From the NCBI RefSeq assembly GCF_900142965.1, contig NZ_FRCQ01000013.1, positions 62,001 to 126,000 of the forward strand: a stretch of DNA of 64,000 bases. Direction: 5' to 3'. Each line of letters begins with the position of its first letter. Positions within the stretch are counted from its first letter, which is position 1. Below, piece by piece: positions 53,605 to 62,594 of the stretch. The DNA is from Rhizobacter sp. OV335. GTDB taxonomy: Bacteria; Pseudomonadota; Gammaproteobacteria; Burkholderiales; Burkholderiaceae_C. Made by a program: the position numbers and the translations under genes. The notes under the pieces are model-generated. The model was not told where the DNA came from and ran no database searches. It saw nothing but the letters and a program-made list of their open reading frames with translations.

Positions 53605-54228
53605 GTGGCACGTTATCTTGGCCCCAAGGGCAAACTCGCCCGCCGTGAAGGCACCGACCTGTTCCTGAAGAGCGCCCGTCGCGCCATCGGTGACAAGGTC
53701 AAGTTCGACAGCAAGCCCGGCCAGCATGGCCGCACCTCCGGCTCGCGCACCTCCGACTTCGGCCTGCAGCTTCGCGAGAAGCAGAAGGTCAAGCGCATGT
53801 ACGGCGTGCTGGAGCGCCAGTTCCGCCGCTACTTCGCCGAGGCCGAGCGCCGCAAGGGCAACACCGGTGCCAACCTGCTGCTGCTGCTGGAATCGCGCCT
53901 GGACAATGTCGTCTACCGCATGGGCTTCGGCTCGACCCGCGCCGAAGCGCGCCAGCTGGTGTCGCACAAGGCGATCACGGTGAACGGCGCCACGGTCAAC
54001 ATCGCGTCGTACCTGGTCAAGGCCGGCGACACGGTGGCAGTGCGCGACAAGTCGAAGAAGCAGCTGCGCATCACCGACTCGGTCAAGCTGGCCGAATCGC
54101 AAGGCATGCCGAACTGGGTGCAGGTCGATGCGAGCAAGCTGGAAGGCGTGTTCAAGAAGGCGCCGGACCGCGACGAATTCGGCGCGGACATCAAGGAAGC
54201 GCTGATCGTTGAGTTGTATTCGCGTTGA
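53605..54228 (+). CDS. rpsD: 30S ribosomal protein uS4
   Basis: S4 nucleates assembly of the 30S body and takes part in translational fidelity. The 207-residue protein begins [20 protein letters not shown] at a GTG, with AAGGAAG just upstream, and has the S4 RNA-binding domain [20 protein letters not shown] with [11 protein letters not shown]. An upstream TTG is rejected because the ribosome site lies after it. Cysteines of the zinc-binding S4 form are absent. Confidence 0.96.
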   Translation: MARYLGPKGKLARREGTDLFLKSARRAIGDKVKFDSKPGQHGRTSGSRTSDFGLQLREKQKVKRMYGVLERQFRRYFAEAERRKGNTGANLLLLLESRLDNVVYRMGFGSTRAEARQLVSHKAITVNGATVNIASYLVKAGDTVAVRDKSKKQLRITDSVKLAESQGMPNWVQVDASKLEGVFKKAPDRDEFGADIKEALIVELYSR

Positions 54229-54394
54229 TGCCCGTCCTGGCCGCGCCGACGCCGCCTGTGCAGGTGGCGTGGGGCGGCCCGTCCGCGTTTCGCGCGTCCC
54301 TCGATTTCCCTGGTGCGGCCGTGGCACCCGCCGTGGCCGTTGGTCCCTCAGCCTTATCGGTGTAACGAACCGAGGGTATTGAAAGAAAGACCTC

Positions 54395-55381
54395 ATGCAA
54401 ACAAATCTGCTCAAACCCAAAGCCATCAATGTGGAGCCGCTGGGCGGCAACCGCGCCAAGGTCACGCTCGAACCGTTCGAGCGCGGCTACGGCCACACGC
54501 TGGGCAATGCGCTGCGTCGCGTGCTGCTGTCGTCGATGGTGGGGTATGCGCCGACCGAAGTGACGATCGCCGGCGTGCTCCACGAGTACTCGACCGTCGA
54601 TGGCGTCCAGGAAGACGTGGTTCACATCATGCTGAACCTGAAGGGCGTCGTGTTCCGCCTGCACAACCGCGACGAAGTGACGCTGGTGCTGCGCAAGGAA
54701 GGTGAAGGCCCCGTCACCGCCGGCGACATCCAGACGCCGCACGACGTGGAAATCATCAACCCGGATCACGTCATCGCCCACCTGTCGCAAGGCGGCAAGC
54801 TGGACATGCAGATCAAGGTCGAGAAGGGCCGCGGCTACGTGCCGGGCACGCTGCGCCGTTATGGCGACGAGCCGACCAAGTCGATCGGCCGCATCGTGCT
54901 GGACGCGTCGTTCTCGCCGGTCGCCCGCGTCAGCTACACGGTCGAGAGCGCCCGCGTCGAGCAGCGCACCGACCTGGACAAGCTGGTGATGGAGATCATC
55001 ACGAACGGCGCGATCACGCCGGAAGAAGCGATCCGCGCCTCGGCGAAGATCCTGGTGGAACAGCTGGCCGTGTTCGCGCAGCTGGAAGGCAGCGAGATCG
55101 CCGCGTTCGACCAGCCGGCCCAGCGCAGCACGCAGTTCGATCCGATCCTGCTGCGCCCGGTCGACGAGCTCGAGCTGACGGTGCGTTCGGCCAACTGCCT
55201 GAAGGCCGAAAACATCTACTACATCGGCGACCTGATCCAGCGCACCGAGACCGAGCTGCTGAAGACCCCGAACCTGGGTCGCAAGTCGCTGAACGAAATC
55301 AAGGAAGTGCTTGCCTCGCGTGGTCTCACGCTCGGCGCACGCCTGGAGAACTGGCCCCCGCAGGGCCTGGACAAACGCTGA
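54395..55381 (+). CDS. rpoA: RNA polymerase subunit alpha
   Basis: The 328-residue alpha subunit dimerises to nucleate RNA polymerase and contacts UP elements and activators with its C-terminal domain. [20 protein letters not shown] and [20 protein letters not shown] mark the N-terminal domain. [20 protein letters not shown] with [12 protein letters not shown] and the final [18 protein letters not shown] mark the C-terminal domain. It lies 166 bases after rpsD with no recognised element in the gap. Confidence 0.97.
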   Translation: MQTNLLKPKAINVEPLGGNRAKVTLEPFERGYGHTLGNALRRVLLSSMVGYAPTEVTIAGVLHEYSTVDGVQEDVVHIMLNLKGVVFRLHNRDEVTLVLRKEGEGPVTAGDIQTPHDVEIINPDHVIAHLSQGGKLDMQIKVEKGRGYVPGTLRRYGDEPTKSIGRIVLDASFSPVARVSYTVESARVEQRTDLDKLVMEIITNGAITPEEAIRASAKILVEQLAVFAQLEGSEIAAFDQPAQRSTQFDPILLRPVDELELTVRSANCLKAENIYYIGDLIQRTETELLKTPNLGRKSLNEIKEVLASRGLTLGARLENWPPQGLDKR

Positions 55382-55399
55382 GGCGTTTGATCGTGCAAG

Positions 55400-55423
55400 C
55401 CCCAGTACCTGATACGGCTGGGG
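55400..55423 (+). promoter_or_regulatory. hairpin between rpoA and rplQ
   Basis: CCCCAG (55400-55405) and CTGGGG (55418-55423) form a 6-bp stem with a 12-base loop, followed by TTCTAT. It is a weak intercistronic hairpin that could attenuate or stabilise; the T-run is too poor for a full terminator, and rplQ follows at 55455. Confidence 0.38.
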
Positions 55424-55454
55424 TTCTATAAGTCAGTCAAGAAAGGAAAGCACC

Positions 55455-55844
55455 ATGCGCCACCGTAACGGCCTACGCAAACTCAACCGCACTTCGGAGC
55501 ACCGCGCCGCGATGCTGCGCAACATGTGCAACTCGCTGCTGCAGCACGAAGCGATCAAGACCACGGTCCCCAAGGCCAAGGAACTGCGCCGCGTCGTCGA
55601 GCCGCTGATCACGCTGGCCAAGGAGCCGACGCTGGCAAACCGCCGCCTCGCCTTCGACCGCACGCGCGACCGCGACATCGTCACGAAGCTCTTCAACGAA
55701 CTGGGCCCGCGCTACAAGGCGCGCCCGGGCGGCTACACCCGCATCCTGAAGATGGGCTTCCGCATCGGCGACAACGCGCCGATGGCGTTCGTCGAGCTGG
55801 TCGACCGCCCGGAAGTGGCTGACGAGGCGACCGCCGAAGCCTGA
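55455..55844 (+). CDS. rplQ: 50S ribosomal protein bL17
   Basis: L17 lies near the polypeptide exit. The 129-residue protein begins [20 protein letters not shown], with [20 protein letters not shown] and [15 protein letters not shown], and ends its conserved part [20 protein letters not shown]. It is the last gene of the spc-alpha transcript; a terminator follows 24 bases on. Confidence 0.97.
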   Translation: MRHRNGLRKLNRTSEHRAAMLRNMCNSLLQHEAIKTTVPKAKELRRVVEPLITLAKEPTLANRRLAFDRTRDRDIVTKLFNELGPRYKARPGGYTRILKMGFRIGDNAPMAFVELVDRPEVADEATAEA

Positions 55845-55867
55845 GCTTTCACGCGTTGAACCGAGAA

Positions 55868-55898
55868 GGGCTGGCCGTTTCGATGGCTGGCCCTTTTT
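55868..55898 (+). terminator. intrinsic terminator of the spc-alpha operon
   Basis: GGGCTGGCC (55868-55876) pairs with GGCTGGCCC (55885-55893), nine pairs with two G-U, around an eight-base loop, and five T follow directly. It lies 24 bases after rplQ and before the ABC transporter gene. Confidence 0.82.
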
Positions 55899-55958
55899 CA
55901 TTGGGGCCACCGATCGTCGCCCGCCCGCGACCCGCGGGGCTTTGGCACACTGCAGCCC

Positions 55959-56876
55959 ATGCCCGAGCCGATCTTCCGCATCTCCCACCTGTTCAAGAAG
56001 TTCGGCGACAACCAGGTCGTCAATGACCTGTCGCTGGAGATCCGTCCCGGCGAATGCCTCGGTGTGATCGGCCCCAACGGTGCCGGCAAGACCACCACGA
56101 TCCGCATGTGCCTCGGCCTGGTGGGCCCCGATTCGGGCGAGGTCGAGGCCTTCGGCCTGCCGATCCCGCAGGAAGTGCGCGAGGCGAAGAAGCGCATCGG
56201 TGTCGTCACGCAGTTCGACAGCCTCGATCCCGACTTCAGCTGTGCCGAGAACCTGCGGGTGTACGGCCGCTACTTCGGGCTGTCGAAGGCGGTGATCGAC
56301 GCGCGCATTCCCAAGCTGCTCGAGTTTTCGGCGCTGCAGGCCAAGGCCGATGCGAAACCCGGCGAACTGTCCGGCGGCATGCGGCGGCGTCTGAGCCTGG
56401 GCCGGGCGCTGATCAACGACCCCGACCTGTTGCTGCTGGACGAGCCGACCACCGGTCTCGACCCGCAGGCGCGCCACCTGATGTGGGAACGGCTGCAGAA
56501 CCTGCTGCAGCAGGGCAAGGCCATCCTGCTGACCACGCACTTCATGGACGAGGCCGAGCGCCTGTGCGACCGCTTGCTGGTGCTCGACCACGGCCGCAAG
56601 ATCGCCGAAGGCACGCCGCGCGGGCTGATCGGCGAGCACCTCGAGAGCGACGTCGTCGAGGTCTTCGGCGACGGGGCGCTCGCGACGGCGCAGCAGCATG
56701 GGGCGCTGGCCGAGCGGGTCGAGACGAGTGGCGAAACGGTGTTCTTCTACCTGAGCCGACCGCAGCCGCTGCTGCAGGCGCTGGCGCAGCACCACGACAT
56801 CCGCACGCTGCACCGGCCGGCCAACCTCGAGGACCTGTTCCTCAAGCTCACCGGCCGGCAGATCCGCGATGAATGA
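55959..56876 (+). CDS. ABC transporter ATP-binding protein, NodI-like
   Basis: The 305-residue ATPase of an ABC-2 type exporter. Walker A is GPNGAGKTTTIRM, the signature LSGGMRRRLSLGRALINDPD, and Walker B LLLLDEPTTGLDPQARHLMW. The C-terminal extension (LESDVVEVFGDGALATAQQH) is that of the DRA/NodI group. With the next gene it forms a two-component exporter related to NodIJ, which exports Nod factors in rhizobia; in non-nodulating Burkholderiales the substrate is unknown, perhaps a lipid or glycan. Confidence 0.9.
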   Translation: MPEPIFRISHLFKKFGDNQVVNDLSLEIRPGECLGVIGPNGAGKTTTIRMCLGLVGPDSGEVEAFGLPIPQEVREAKKRIGVVTQFDSLDPDFSCAENLRVYGRYFGLSKAVIDARIPKLLEFSALQAKADAKPGELSGGMRRRLSLGRALINDPDLLLLDEPTTGLDPQARHLMWERLQNLLQQGKAILLTTHFMDEAERLCDRLLVLDHGRKIAEGTPRGLIGEHLESDVVEVFGDGALATAQQHGALAERVETSGETVFFYLSRPQPLLQALAQHHDIRTLHRPANLEDLFLKLTGRQIRDE

Positions 56877-56909
56877 CGACCGCCGACCCCGCCGCACCGG
56901 AGCCCCGAC

Positions 56910-57695
56910 ATGCTGATCTCGTTCTACGCCGCCCCGCGCATCACCGCCCGCTTCTGGCCGGTGGTGCTGCGCAACCTGCTGGTGTGGCGCAAGCTGGCGG
57001 TGCCAAGCGTGCTGGGCAACATCGCCGAGCCGCTGATCACGCTGGTGGCCTTCGGCTACGGGCTCGGCTCGATGATCGGCCAGGTGCAGGGCCTGCCGTA
57101 CATCGAGTACCTGGCGTCGGGCAGCATTGCCGTCAGCGGTGCGCTCGCGGCGACCTTCGAGGCGCTGTACTCGGCGTACTCGCGCATGCAGGTGCAGCGC
57201 ACCTGGGACAGCATCATGAACGCGCCGATCGCGCTCGACGACATCGTGTTCGCCGAGATGCTGTGGGCCGCGATGAAGTCGGTGTTCACGGTGGCGGCGA
57301 TCATGGCGGTGATCTTCGTGCTGGGCATCAGCCGGGCGCCGACGATGCTGCTGGCGCTGCCGCTGCTGTGCTTCGTCGGCGTGACCTTCGCGTCGATCGC
57401 GCTGGTGTTCAACGCGCTCGCGCAGGGCTACGACTTCTTCACCTACTACTTCACGCTGGTGATGACGCCGATGACCTTCCTGTCGGGCGTGTACTTCCCG
57501 ATCGAGCAGATGCCCGGCTGGCTGCAGGTGATTGCGCACGTGCTGCCGCTCACCGCGGCGGTCGACCTGGTGCGGCCGCTGATCCTCGGGCAATGGCCGC
57601 AGCAGGTGTGGGGTCCGATGCTGGTGCTCGCCGCCTATGCACTCGGCGGCTATTACCTGGCATTGGTGCTCACCCGGCGCCGATTCTTCAAGTAG
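56910..57695 (+). CDS. ABC-2 type permease, NodJ-like
   Basis: A 261-residue inner membrane protein with six helices, the partner of the preceding ATPase. NLLVWRKLAVPSVLGNIAEP, YIEYLASGSIAVSGALAATF and the FFTYYFTLVMTPMTFLSGVY segment followed by FPIEQMPGWLQVIAHVLPLT are typical of NodJ and other ABC-2 permeases. It starts 33 bases after the ATPase gene. Direction: export. Confidence 0.9.
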   Translation: MLISFYAAPRITARFWPVVLRNLLVWRKLAVPSVLGNIAEPLITLVAFGYGLGSMIGQVQGLPYIEYLASGSIAVSGALAATFEALYSAYSRMQVQRTWDSIMNAPIALDDIVFAEMLWAAMKSVFTVAAIMAVIFVLGISRAPTMLLALPLLCFVGVTFASIALVFNALAQGYDFFTYYFTLVMTPMTFLSGVYFPIEQMPGWLQVIAHVLPLTAAVDLVRPLILGQWPQQVWGPMLVLAAYALGGYYLALVLTRRRFFK

Positions 57696-57734
57696 CGGCA
57701 CGGAACCTGTCGCGTGCCTTCGACTCCCCACCCC

Positions 57735-59609
57735 ATGCGTGCACTGAACACTTTCACCGTCTGGTACCGATTGGCGGCCGTGCTGATGATGGCCGCGGCG
57801 CTCTCGGTGGCGCCCGCTGCCGTGCGCGCCGCGGACGATTTTCTCGATCCGGAAGTGGCGTTTCGCTTCGATGCGAAGCCGCTCGACGCGAAGAGCGTCG
57901 AGGTCAGCTTCGCGATCGCGCCGGGCTACTACCTCTATCGCGAGCAGTTCCGGTTTGCGGCCGAAGGCGCGACGCTCGGCGAGCCGGTCATCCCGGCGGG
58001 CAAGGTGAAGTTCGACGAGACCTTCCAGAAGAACGTCGAGACCTACCGCGACGTGATCCGCATCGTCGTGCCGGTGCAGCAGGCGTCGCCGCGCTTCACG
58101 CTCGCGGTGACGAGCCAGGGCTGTGCCGACAAGGGGCTGTGCTACCCGCCGCGCGAATCGCGTGCGGAAGTAGGGCTGAGCGGATTCGGCGGTGACGGCT
58201 CGATCCGCCTGGTGGCCGCCGGCGGCGGCGGTGCGCTGTCTTCGGGTGCGGTGCTGTCCACCAGCGCAGCGGCCACCGCGCCGACGCCTTCGGTGACGTC
58301 TACCACGTCAACCTCCACCGACAGCGCCGGCATCGACGCCGCATTGCGTGGCGGCCGATTCTGGACGGTCGTCGGTGTGTTCTTCCTGGCCGGCGTGCTG
58401 CTGTCGCTGACACCGTGCGTGCTGCCGATGCTGCCGATCCTGTCGTCGATCATCGTCGGGCAAGGGCACAGCGTGACGCGCTCGAGAGGCCTGGCGCTGG
58501 CGGCGAGCTACTCGCTCGGCATGGCGCTGGTCTACACCGCGTTCGGCGTGGCCGCCGGGCTGGCCGGTGTCGGGCTCGCCGCGGCACTGCAGAACCCGTG
58601 GGTGCTGGGCACGTTCGCGCTGGGGCTGGTGGCACTCGCGGTGTCGATGTTCGGCGTCTACGAATTGCAGTTGCCAGCGGCGCTGACCGGGCGGCTCACC
58701 GAAGCCTCGCAGCAATTGCCGGCCGGCCGAATGGCCAGCGTGTTCGCGATGGGTGGCGTGTCGGCGTTGATCGTGAGCCCCTGCGTGGCGGCGCCATTGG
58801 CCGGCGCGCTGGTGTACCTGAGCCAGACGCGCGATGTCCTGCTGGGCGGCACGGCGCTGTTCTCGCTCGCGGCCGGCATGAGCATCCCGCTGCTGCTGGT
58901 GGGTGCCTCGGCCGGCACCTTGCTGCCGCGGGCCGGCGCGTGGATGGACGGCGTGAAGCGCCTCTTCGGGCTGATGCTGCTCGCGGTCGCGCTGTACACG
59001 GTGCAGCCGGTGCTGCCGTCGACGCTGGCGCTCGCGCTGTGGGGTGCGTTGCTGATCGGTGCAGCGGTGGTGGCCCTGGCTGGCGGTGCGCATGCGGCCG
59101 CGACGGCACCGGGCACGCTGTTGCGCAAGTCGGGTGCGGCGGTACTGGCGTTGCTGGGCACCTTGCAGCTGGTGGGCGCGGCCTCGGGCGGAACGGATCC
59201 GCTGCAGCCGCTCGGGCATCTGCGTGGCGGCGGCACGGTCGCCGCATCGCACGGACCGGTGTTCGGATCGGTGCGCAGCGTGGCCGAGCTCGATGCCGCG
59301 CTGCGCAGCGCGGGGCGACCGGTGATGCTCGATTTCTATGCCGACTGGTGCGTGTCGTGCAAGGAGATGGAGCGTTTCACGTTCACCGATGCGGCCGTGC
59401 AGGCGAAGCTGTCGAACGCGCTGCTGTTGAAGGCCGACGTGACGAAGAACGACGACGACGACCGTGCGCTGCTGAAGCGCTTCAGCCTGTTCGGCCCGCC
59501 GGGCACGATCTTCTTCGGTGCCGATGGGCGCGAATTGCAAGGCACCCGCGTGATCGGCTTCCAGAAGGCCGAAGAGTTTCTCGTGACATTGCAGCGGGCC
59601 GGTCTGTAA
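57735..59609 (+). CDS. dsbD: thiol:disulfide interchange protein DsbD
   Basis: A 624-residue inner membrane protein that carries electrons from cytosolic thioredoxin to periplasmic DsbC and cytochrome c maturation. The signal peptide is followed by an alpha domain with TSQGCADKGLCYPP, whose two Cys form the first pair. The membrane domain has LTPCVLPMLPILSSIIVGQG and VSPCVAAPLAGALVYL, supplying the second pair, and eight helices. The gamma domain ends with the thioredoxin-like YADWCVSCKEMERF. The ATG at 57735 is chosen over a GTG seven codons earlier. A tRNA gene follows. Confidence 0.94.
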   Translation: MRALNTFTVWYRLAAVLMMAAALSVAPAAVRAADDFLDPEVAFRFDAKPLDAKSVEVSFAIAPGYYLYREQFRFAAEGATLGEPVIPAGKVKFDETFQKNVETYRDVIRIVVPVQQASPRFTLAVTSQGCADKGLCYPPRESRAEVGLSGFGGDGSIRLVAAGGGGALSSGAVLSTSAAATAPTPSVTSTTSTSTDSAGIDAALRGGRFWTVVGVFFLAGVLLSLTPCVLPMLPILSSIIVGQGHSVTRSRGLALAASYSLGMALVYTAFGVAAGLAGVGLAAALQNPWVLGTFALGLVALAVSMFGVYELQLPAALTGRLTEASQQLPAGRMASVFAMGGVSALIVSPCVAAPLAGALVYLSQTRDVLLGGTALFSLAAGMSIPLLLVGASAGTLLPRAGAWMDGVKRLFGLMLLAVALYTVQPVLPSTLALALWGALLIGAAVVALAGGAHAAATAPGTLLRKSGAAVLALLGTLQLVGAASGGTDPLQPLGHLRGGGTVAASHGPVFGSVRSVAELDAALRSAGRPVMLDFYADWCVSCKEMERFTFTDAAVQAKLSNALLLKADVTKNDDDDRALLKRFSLFGPPGTIFFGADGRELQGTRVIGFQKAEEFLVTLQRAGL

Positions 59610-59636
59610 ACCTCGCAATGTCCCCATCTCTTGTGC

Positions 59637-59642
59637 TATAGT
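59637..59642 (+). promoter_or_regulatory. candidate -10 box for the tRNA-fMet gene
   Basis: TATAGT lies 13 bases before the mature tRNA and matches the -10 consensus at five of six positions. The -35 region is weak (three of six at best). It sits 28 bases beyond the dsbD stop, so the tRNA may have its own transcript. Confidence 0.5.
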
Positions 59643-59654
59643 CACAGGCTCAGT

Positions 59655-59731
<77 letters not shown>

Positions 59732-59739
59732 AAATAGTC

Positions 59740-59775
59740 ATGCAAAACGCCCACGCCATGTGGGCGTTTTGCATT
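59740..59775 (+). terminator. intrinsic terminator after tRNA-fMet
   Basis: A perfect 15-bp stem: the arm 59740-59754 (ATGCAAAACGCCCAC) pairs with 59760-59774 around a five-base loop. The returning arm contains GTTTT, so the T-run is part of the stem and the A-run opposite it makes it active on the other strand as well. It lies nine bases after the tRNA CCA. Confidence 0.9.
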
Positions 59776-59838
59776 GAGCGCAAGCTTCTGTCCATTGGGC
59801 GCCAAGCTTCCGCAGAAGGTGTGCCGACAGGAACCCTC

Positions 59839-60945
59839 GTGCCGATCAAGACCCTCCATTGCGCTGCCAGCGGCTTCGAATCCGCATGTGAAGTGAGCCT
59901 GCTGCCGGCTGGCCATCGCTCGCGGCGGCTGCACGGCCACAGCTTCCTCGCGACGCTGCGCGCCGAACTGCCGCCCGGCTGGGCCGCGTTCGAAGGCGGC
60001 GAGGTCGAACGCCTGCGCGCGGACCTCGAATCGCGCACCGCCCAGCTCGACTACCGCCTGCTCAACGACATCGTCGCGCAGCCGACCGACGAGAACCTCG
60101 CGCGCTGGATCCGCTCGCAGCTCGACGCCCCCGGCATCACGCAGCTCGGTATCCAGAGCACCGCGCACGGCGGTGTCGACCTCGATGCCGCCGGCCAGGC
60201 GCACGTCTGGCGCCGCTACCTCTTCCAGGCCGCCCACCAGCTGCCGAACGTGCCGCTCGGCCACAAGTGCGGCCGCATGCATGGCCACGGGTTCGAGGTC
60301 ATCGTGCATGCCAACCAGGACCTCGGCGCACGCGACCTCAGCATCGACTACGACCACCTCGACGACTGCTGGGCGCCGCTGCACCATGAGCTGAACTACG
60401 GCTGCCTGAACGACCTGCCGGGCCTGCAGAACCCGACCAGCGAGCTGATGTCGAGCTGGATCTGGGAGCGCCTGAAGCCCACGCTGCCCGAGCTCTCGTG
60501 GATCACCGTCTACGAAACCGCGTCGTGCGGCGCCAACTTCGACGGCCGCCACCACCGCATCTGGAAAGAGTTCACGCTCGACAGCGCGCTGCAGCTCAAG
60601 CACGCACCCGACGGCAGCCCGCTGCGCCGCATCCACGGCCACACCTACACGCTGCGGCTGCACCTCGCCGCGCCGCTCGACACGCTGATGGGCTGGACGG
60701 TCGATTTCGGCGATGTGAAGACGCTCTTCGATCCGATCTTCAAGGCGCTGGACCACCGGCCGCTGCACGAGATCGATGGCCTCGCCGACTGCGACACCGC
60801 CACGCTCGCCGCGTGGATCCTCCAGCAAGCCCGCGCCGTGCTGCCGATGGTCGACCGCGTCGACCTCTACGAAACGCGCGGCTGCGGCGCGATCGTGATC
60901 GCCGACCAGGCCGAGGCGCAGGCCGGCCTCGCGATCCCGATCTGA
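59839..60945 (+). CDS. QueD-like protein with three T-fold repeats
   Basis: A 368-residue protein carrying three 6-carboxytetrahydropterin synthase-like repeats, against about 120 residues for ordinary QueD. Repeat 1 (about 8-125): HGH at 32-34, but Cys17 replaces the first zinc His and Ser28 the catalytic Cys. Repeat 2 (125-245): intact zinc site (AAHQLP, H148, H150) and Cys144 in KCGRMHGHG, but LNYG where QueD has LDHH. Repeat 3 (245-360): HGH at 266-268, Leu for the first zinc His and Leu262 for Cys, but LDH intact. YET occurs in repeats 2 and 3. The GTG at 59839 has AGGA upstream. It lies 35 bases before queE, so a 7-deazaguanine role is likely. Confidence 0.85.
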   Translation: MPIKTLHCAASGFESACEVSLLPAGHRSRRLHGHSFLATLRAELPPGWAAFEGGEVERLRADLESRTAQLDYRLLNDIVAQPTDENLARWIRSQLDAPGITQLGIQSTAHGGVDLDAAGQAHVWRRYLFQAAHQLPNVPLGHKCGRMHGHGFEVIVHANQDLGARDLSIDYDHLDDCWAPLHHELNYGCLNDLPGLQNPTSELMSSWIWERLKPTLPELSWITVYETASCGANFDGRHHRIWKEFTLDSALQLKHAPDGSPLRRIHGHTYTLRLHLAAPLDTLMGWTVDFGDVKTLFDPIFKALDHRPLHEIDGLADCDTATLAAWILQQARAVLPMVDRVDLYETRGCGAIVIADQAEAQAGLAIPI

Positions 60946-60980
60946 AGTTGCCTACGCAAGAACGAACGGAAGGACGCGGC

Positions 60981-61616
60981 ATGACCTACGCGGTCAAGGA
61001 AATCTTCTACACGCTGCAGGGCGAGGGCGCACAGGCCGGCCGCCCCGCGGTGTTCTGCCGCTTCGCCGGCTGCAACCTGTGGTCCGGCCGCGAGCAGGAC
61101 CGCGCGAGCGCCGTCTGCCAGTTCTGCGACACCGACTTCGTCGGCACCAACGGCGTCGGCGGCGGCAAGTTCGACACCGCGCTCGCGCTGGCGCAGGCGG
61201 TCGCGTCGCACTGGCCGGTGCCGCACACGGGCCGGCCGTTCGTCGTCTGCACCGGGGGCGAGCCGCTGCTGCAGCTCGATGACGCGCTGGTCGATGCCTT
61301 CCATGCGCAGGGCTTCGAGATCGCGGTCGAGACCAACGGCACGCAGCCCGCGCCGAAGGGCCTCGACTGGATCTGCGTCAGCCCGAAGGCCGACGCCGAA
61401 CTGGTGTTGACGCACGGCCACGAGCTGAAGCTCGTTTTCCCACAGGCGAAGGCGATGCCCGAGCGCTTCACGTCGCTCCAGTTCGAGCACTTCTTCCTGC
61501 AGCCGATGGACGGCCTCGAGCGCAAGCGCAACACCGAGCAGGCGGTCGCCTACTGCCTGGCGCATCCGCTGTGGCACCTGAGCGTGCAGACGCACAAGTA
61601 CATCGGCATCGCCTGA
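60981..61616 (+). CDS. queE: 7-carboxy-7-deazaguanine synthase
   Basis: A radical-SAM enzyme that contracts 6-carboxytetrahydropterin to 7-carboxy-7-deazaguanine, the QueD product being its substrate. The 211-residue protein begins TYAVKEIFYTLQGEGAQAGR. Its cluster motif is C-N-L-W then eleven residues to CQFC, that is CX14CX2C, as in the Burkholderia multivorans enzyme, not the usual CX3CX2C. CTGGEPLLQ and VETNGTQPAP bind SAM and substrate. AAGGA precedes the ATG. queC, queF and tgt are not in this window. Confidence 0.95.
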   Translation: MTYAVKEIFYTLQGEGAQAGRPAVFCRFAGCNLWSGREQDRASAVCQFCDTDFVGTNGVGGGKFDTALALAQAVASHWPVPHTGRPFVVCTGGEPLLQLDDALVDAFHAQGFEIAVETNGTQPAPKGLDWICVSPKADAELVLTHGHELKLVFPQAKAMPERFTSLQFEHFFLQPMDGLERKRNTEQAVAYCLAHPLWHLSVQTHKYIGIA

Positions 61617-61630
61617 CGCGACGTGATGCG

Positions 61631-62176
61631 ATGAGCCCGCGCTACGCCGTGTTCGCCACCGCCATCGGTCCGTGCGCGATCGCGTGGGGCGAGCAGGGCA
61701 TCGTCGGCGCGTGGCTGCCCGATGCCGACGAGGCGGCCTTGCGCCGGCGCATCCAGCGGCGCCTGGCCGCATCGATCGAAGACACGGCACCCACGATGAT
61801 CCAGGCCGTCATCGAGCGCCTGCAGGCCTTGATGGAAGGCGAGCGTGTCGACCTGTCCGGCTCGCCGCTCGACATGACCGGGCAACCCGATTTCCACCGC
61901 CGCGCGTACGCCATCGCGCTGGCGATCCCGCCGGGCCAGACCCGCAGCTACGGCGAGATCGCGCAGCAGCTCGGCGAGCCCGGCAGCGCCCGTGCGGTCG
62001 GCCAGGCGATGGGCAGCAACCCGTTCCCGCCGATCGTGCCATGCCACCGGGTGCTGGCAGCCGGTGGGCGCTCGGGCGGCTTCTCGTCGCCGGGCGGCCT
62101 CGACATGAAGCGGCGCTTGCTCGGCATCGAGCGCGCGCGCATCGGTCGTGAGCCCGGCCTGTTCGACGATCTGTAG
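61631..62176 (+). CDS. ogt: methylated-DNA-[protein]-cysteine S-methyltransferase
   Basis: A suicide repair protein that takes alkyl groups from O6-alkylguanine or O4-alkylthymine. The 181-residue protein has AYAIALAIPPGQTRSYGEIA, the active site PPIVPCHRVLAAGG and GFSSPGGLDMKRRLLGIE, the standard C-terminal domain. The N-terminal half is the shorter Ogt type; no Ada domain. The ATG at 61631 is 14 bases after queE, so it may be read through from the queD-queE transcript. Confidence 0.92.
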   Translation: MSPRYAVFATAIGPCAIAWGEQGIVGAWLPDADEAALRRRIQRRLAASIEDTAPTMIQAVIERLQALMEGERVDLSGSPLDMTGQPDFHRRAYAIALAIPPGQTRSYGEIAQQLGEPGSARAVGQAMGSNPFPPIVPCHRVLAAGGRSGGFSSPGGLDMKRRLLGIERARIGREPGLFDDL

Positions 62177-62214
62177 CGCCCGTTGCCGCCGCGAAGGCTG
62201 GCATCATCGGCGCG

Positions 62215-62538
62215 ATGTCCGATGAGTATCAAATCCACGTCCCGCCGAGCTTCTACGCGCTGTACACCGACGCACGCCAGCGCCTGACGGTGCCGCTGGC
62301 CGAGTTGCGCGAGCGATCCGAACTGTGCGAAGACTTGGCGCAGCACCTGAGCGAGCGCGCGAGTGCGCAGCATTTCGGCACCGGTGCCTCTCACGCGTCG
62401 GTGCTCGGCGATTGCCTGCGTGGCCTTCAGGCCGGCCCGGTGGTCACCCCTGACGAAGCGGTGTGGGTCGTGCACCGCCTGGCGGAGCTGCTGGGCTGGC
62501 CGTTCCTCGAACCCGAGGGCCCGACGAACGGCGACTGA
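62215..62538 (+). CDS. small conserved-looking protein (107 aa)
   Basis: A 107-residue soluble protein: EYQIHVPPSFYALYTDARQR, LRERSELCEDLAQHLSERAS and a C-terminal VTPDEAVWVVHRLAELLGWP. The arrangement resembles short Burkholderiales proteins sometimes labelled 'ATPase with chaperone activity', but no Walker motif is visible and that label is not supported by what I see. It lies 38 bases after ogt and converges on the next gene. Confidence 0.65.
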   Translation: MSDEYQIHVPPSFYALYTDARQRLTVPLAELRERSELCEDLAQHLSERASAQHFGTGASHASVLGDCLRGLQAGPVVTPDEAVWVVHRLAELLGWPFLEPEGPTNGD

Positions 62539-62594
62539 GCCCGATCTCGAGCCGACCTCTCGCGCGAGAAACCCCGCGCGACCTATCGCTCCGA

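Noticed and set aside
59740-59838. N-terminal extension of the QueD-like protein from an ATG at 59740
   Set aside because: That ATG lies inside the tRNA terminator stem; homology begins after the GTG at 59839, which has a ribosome site.
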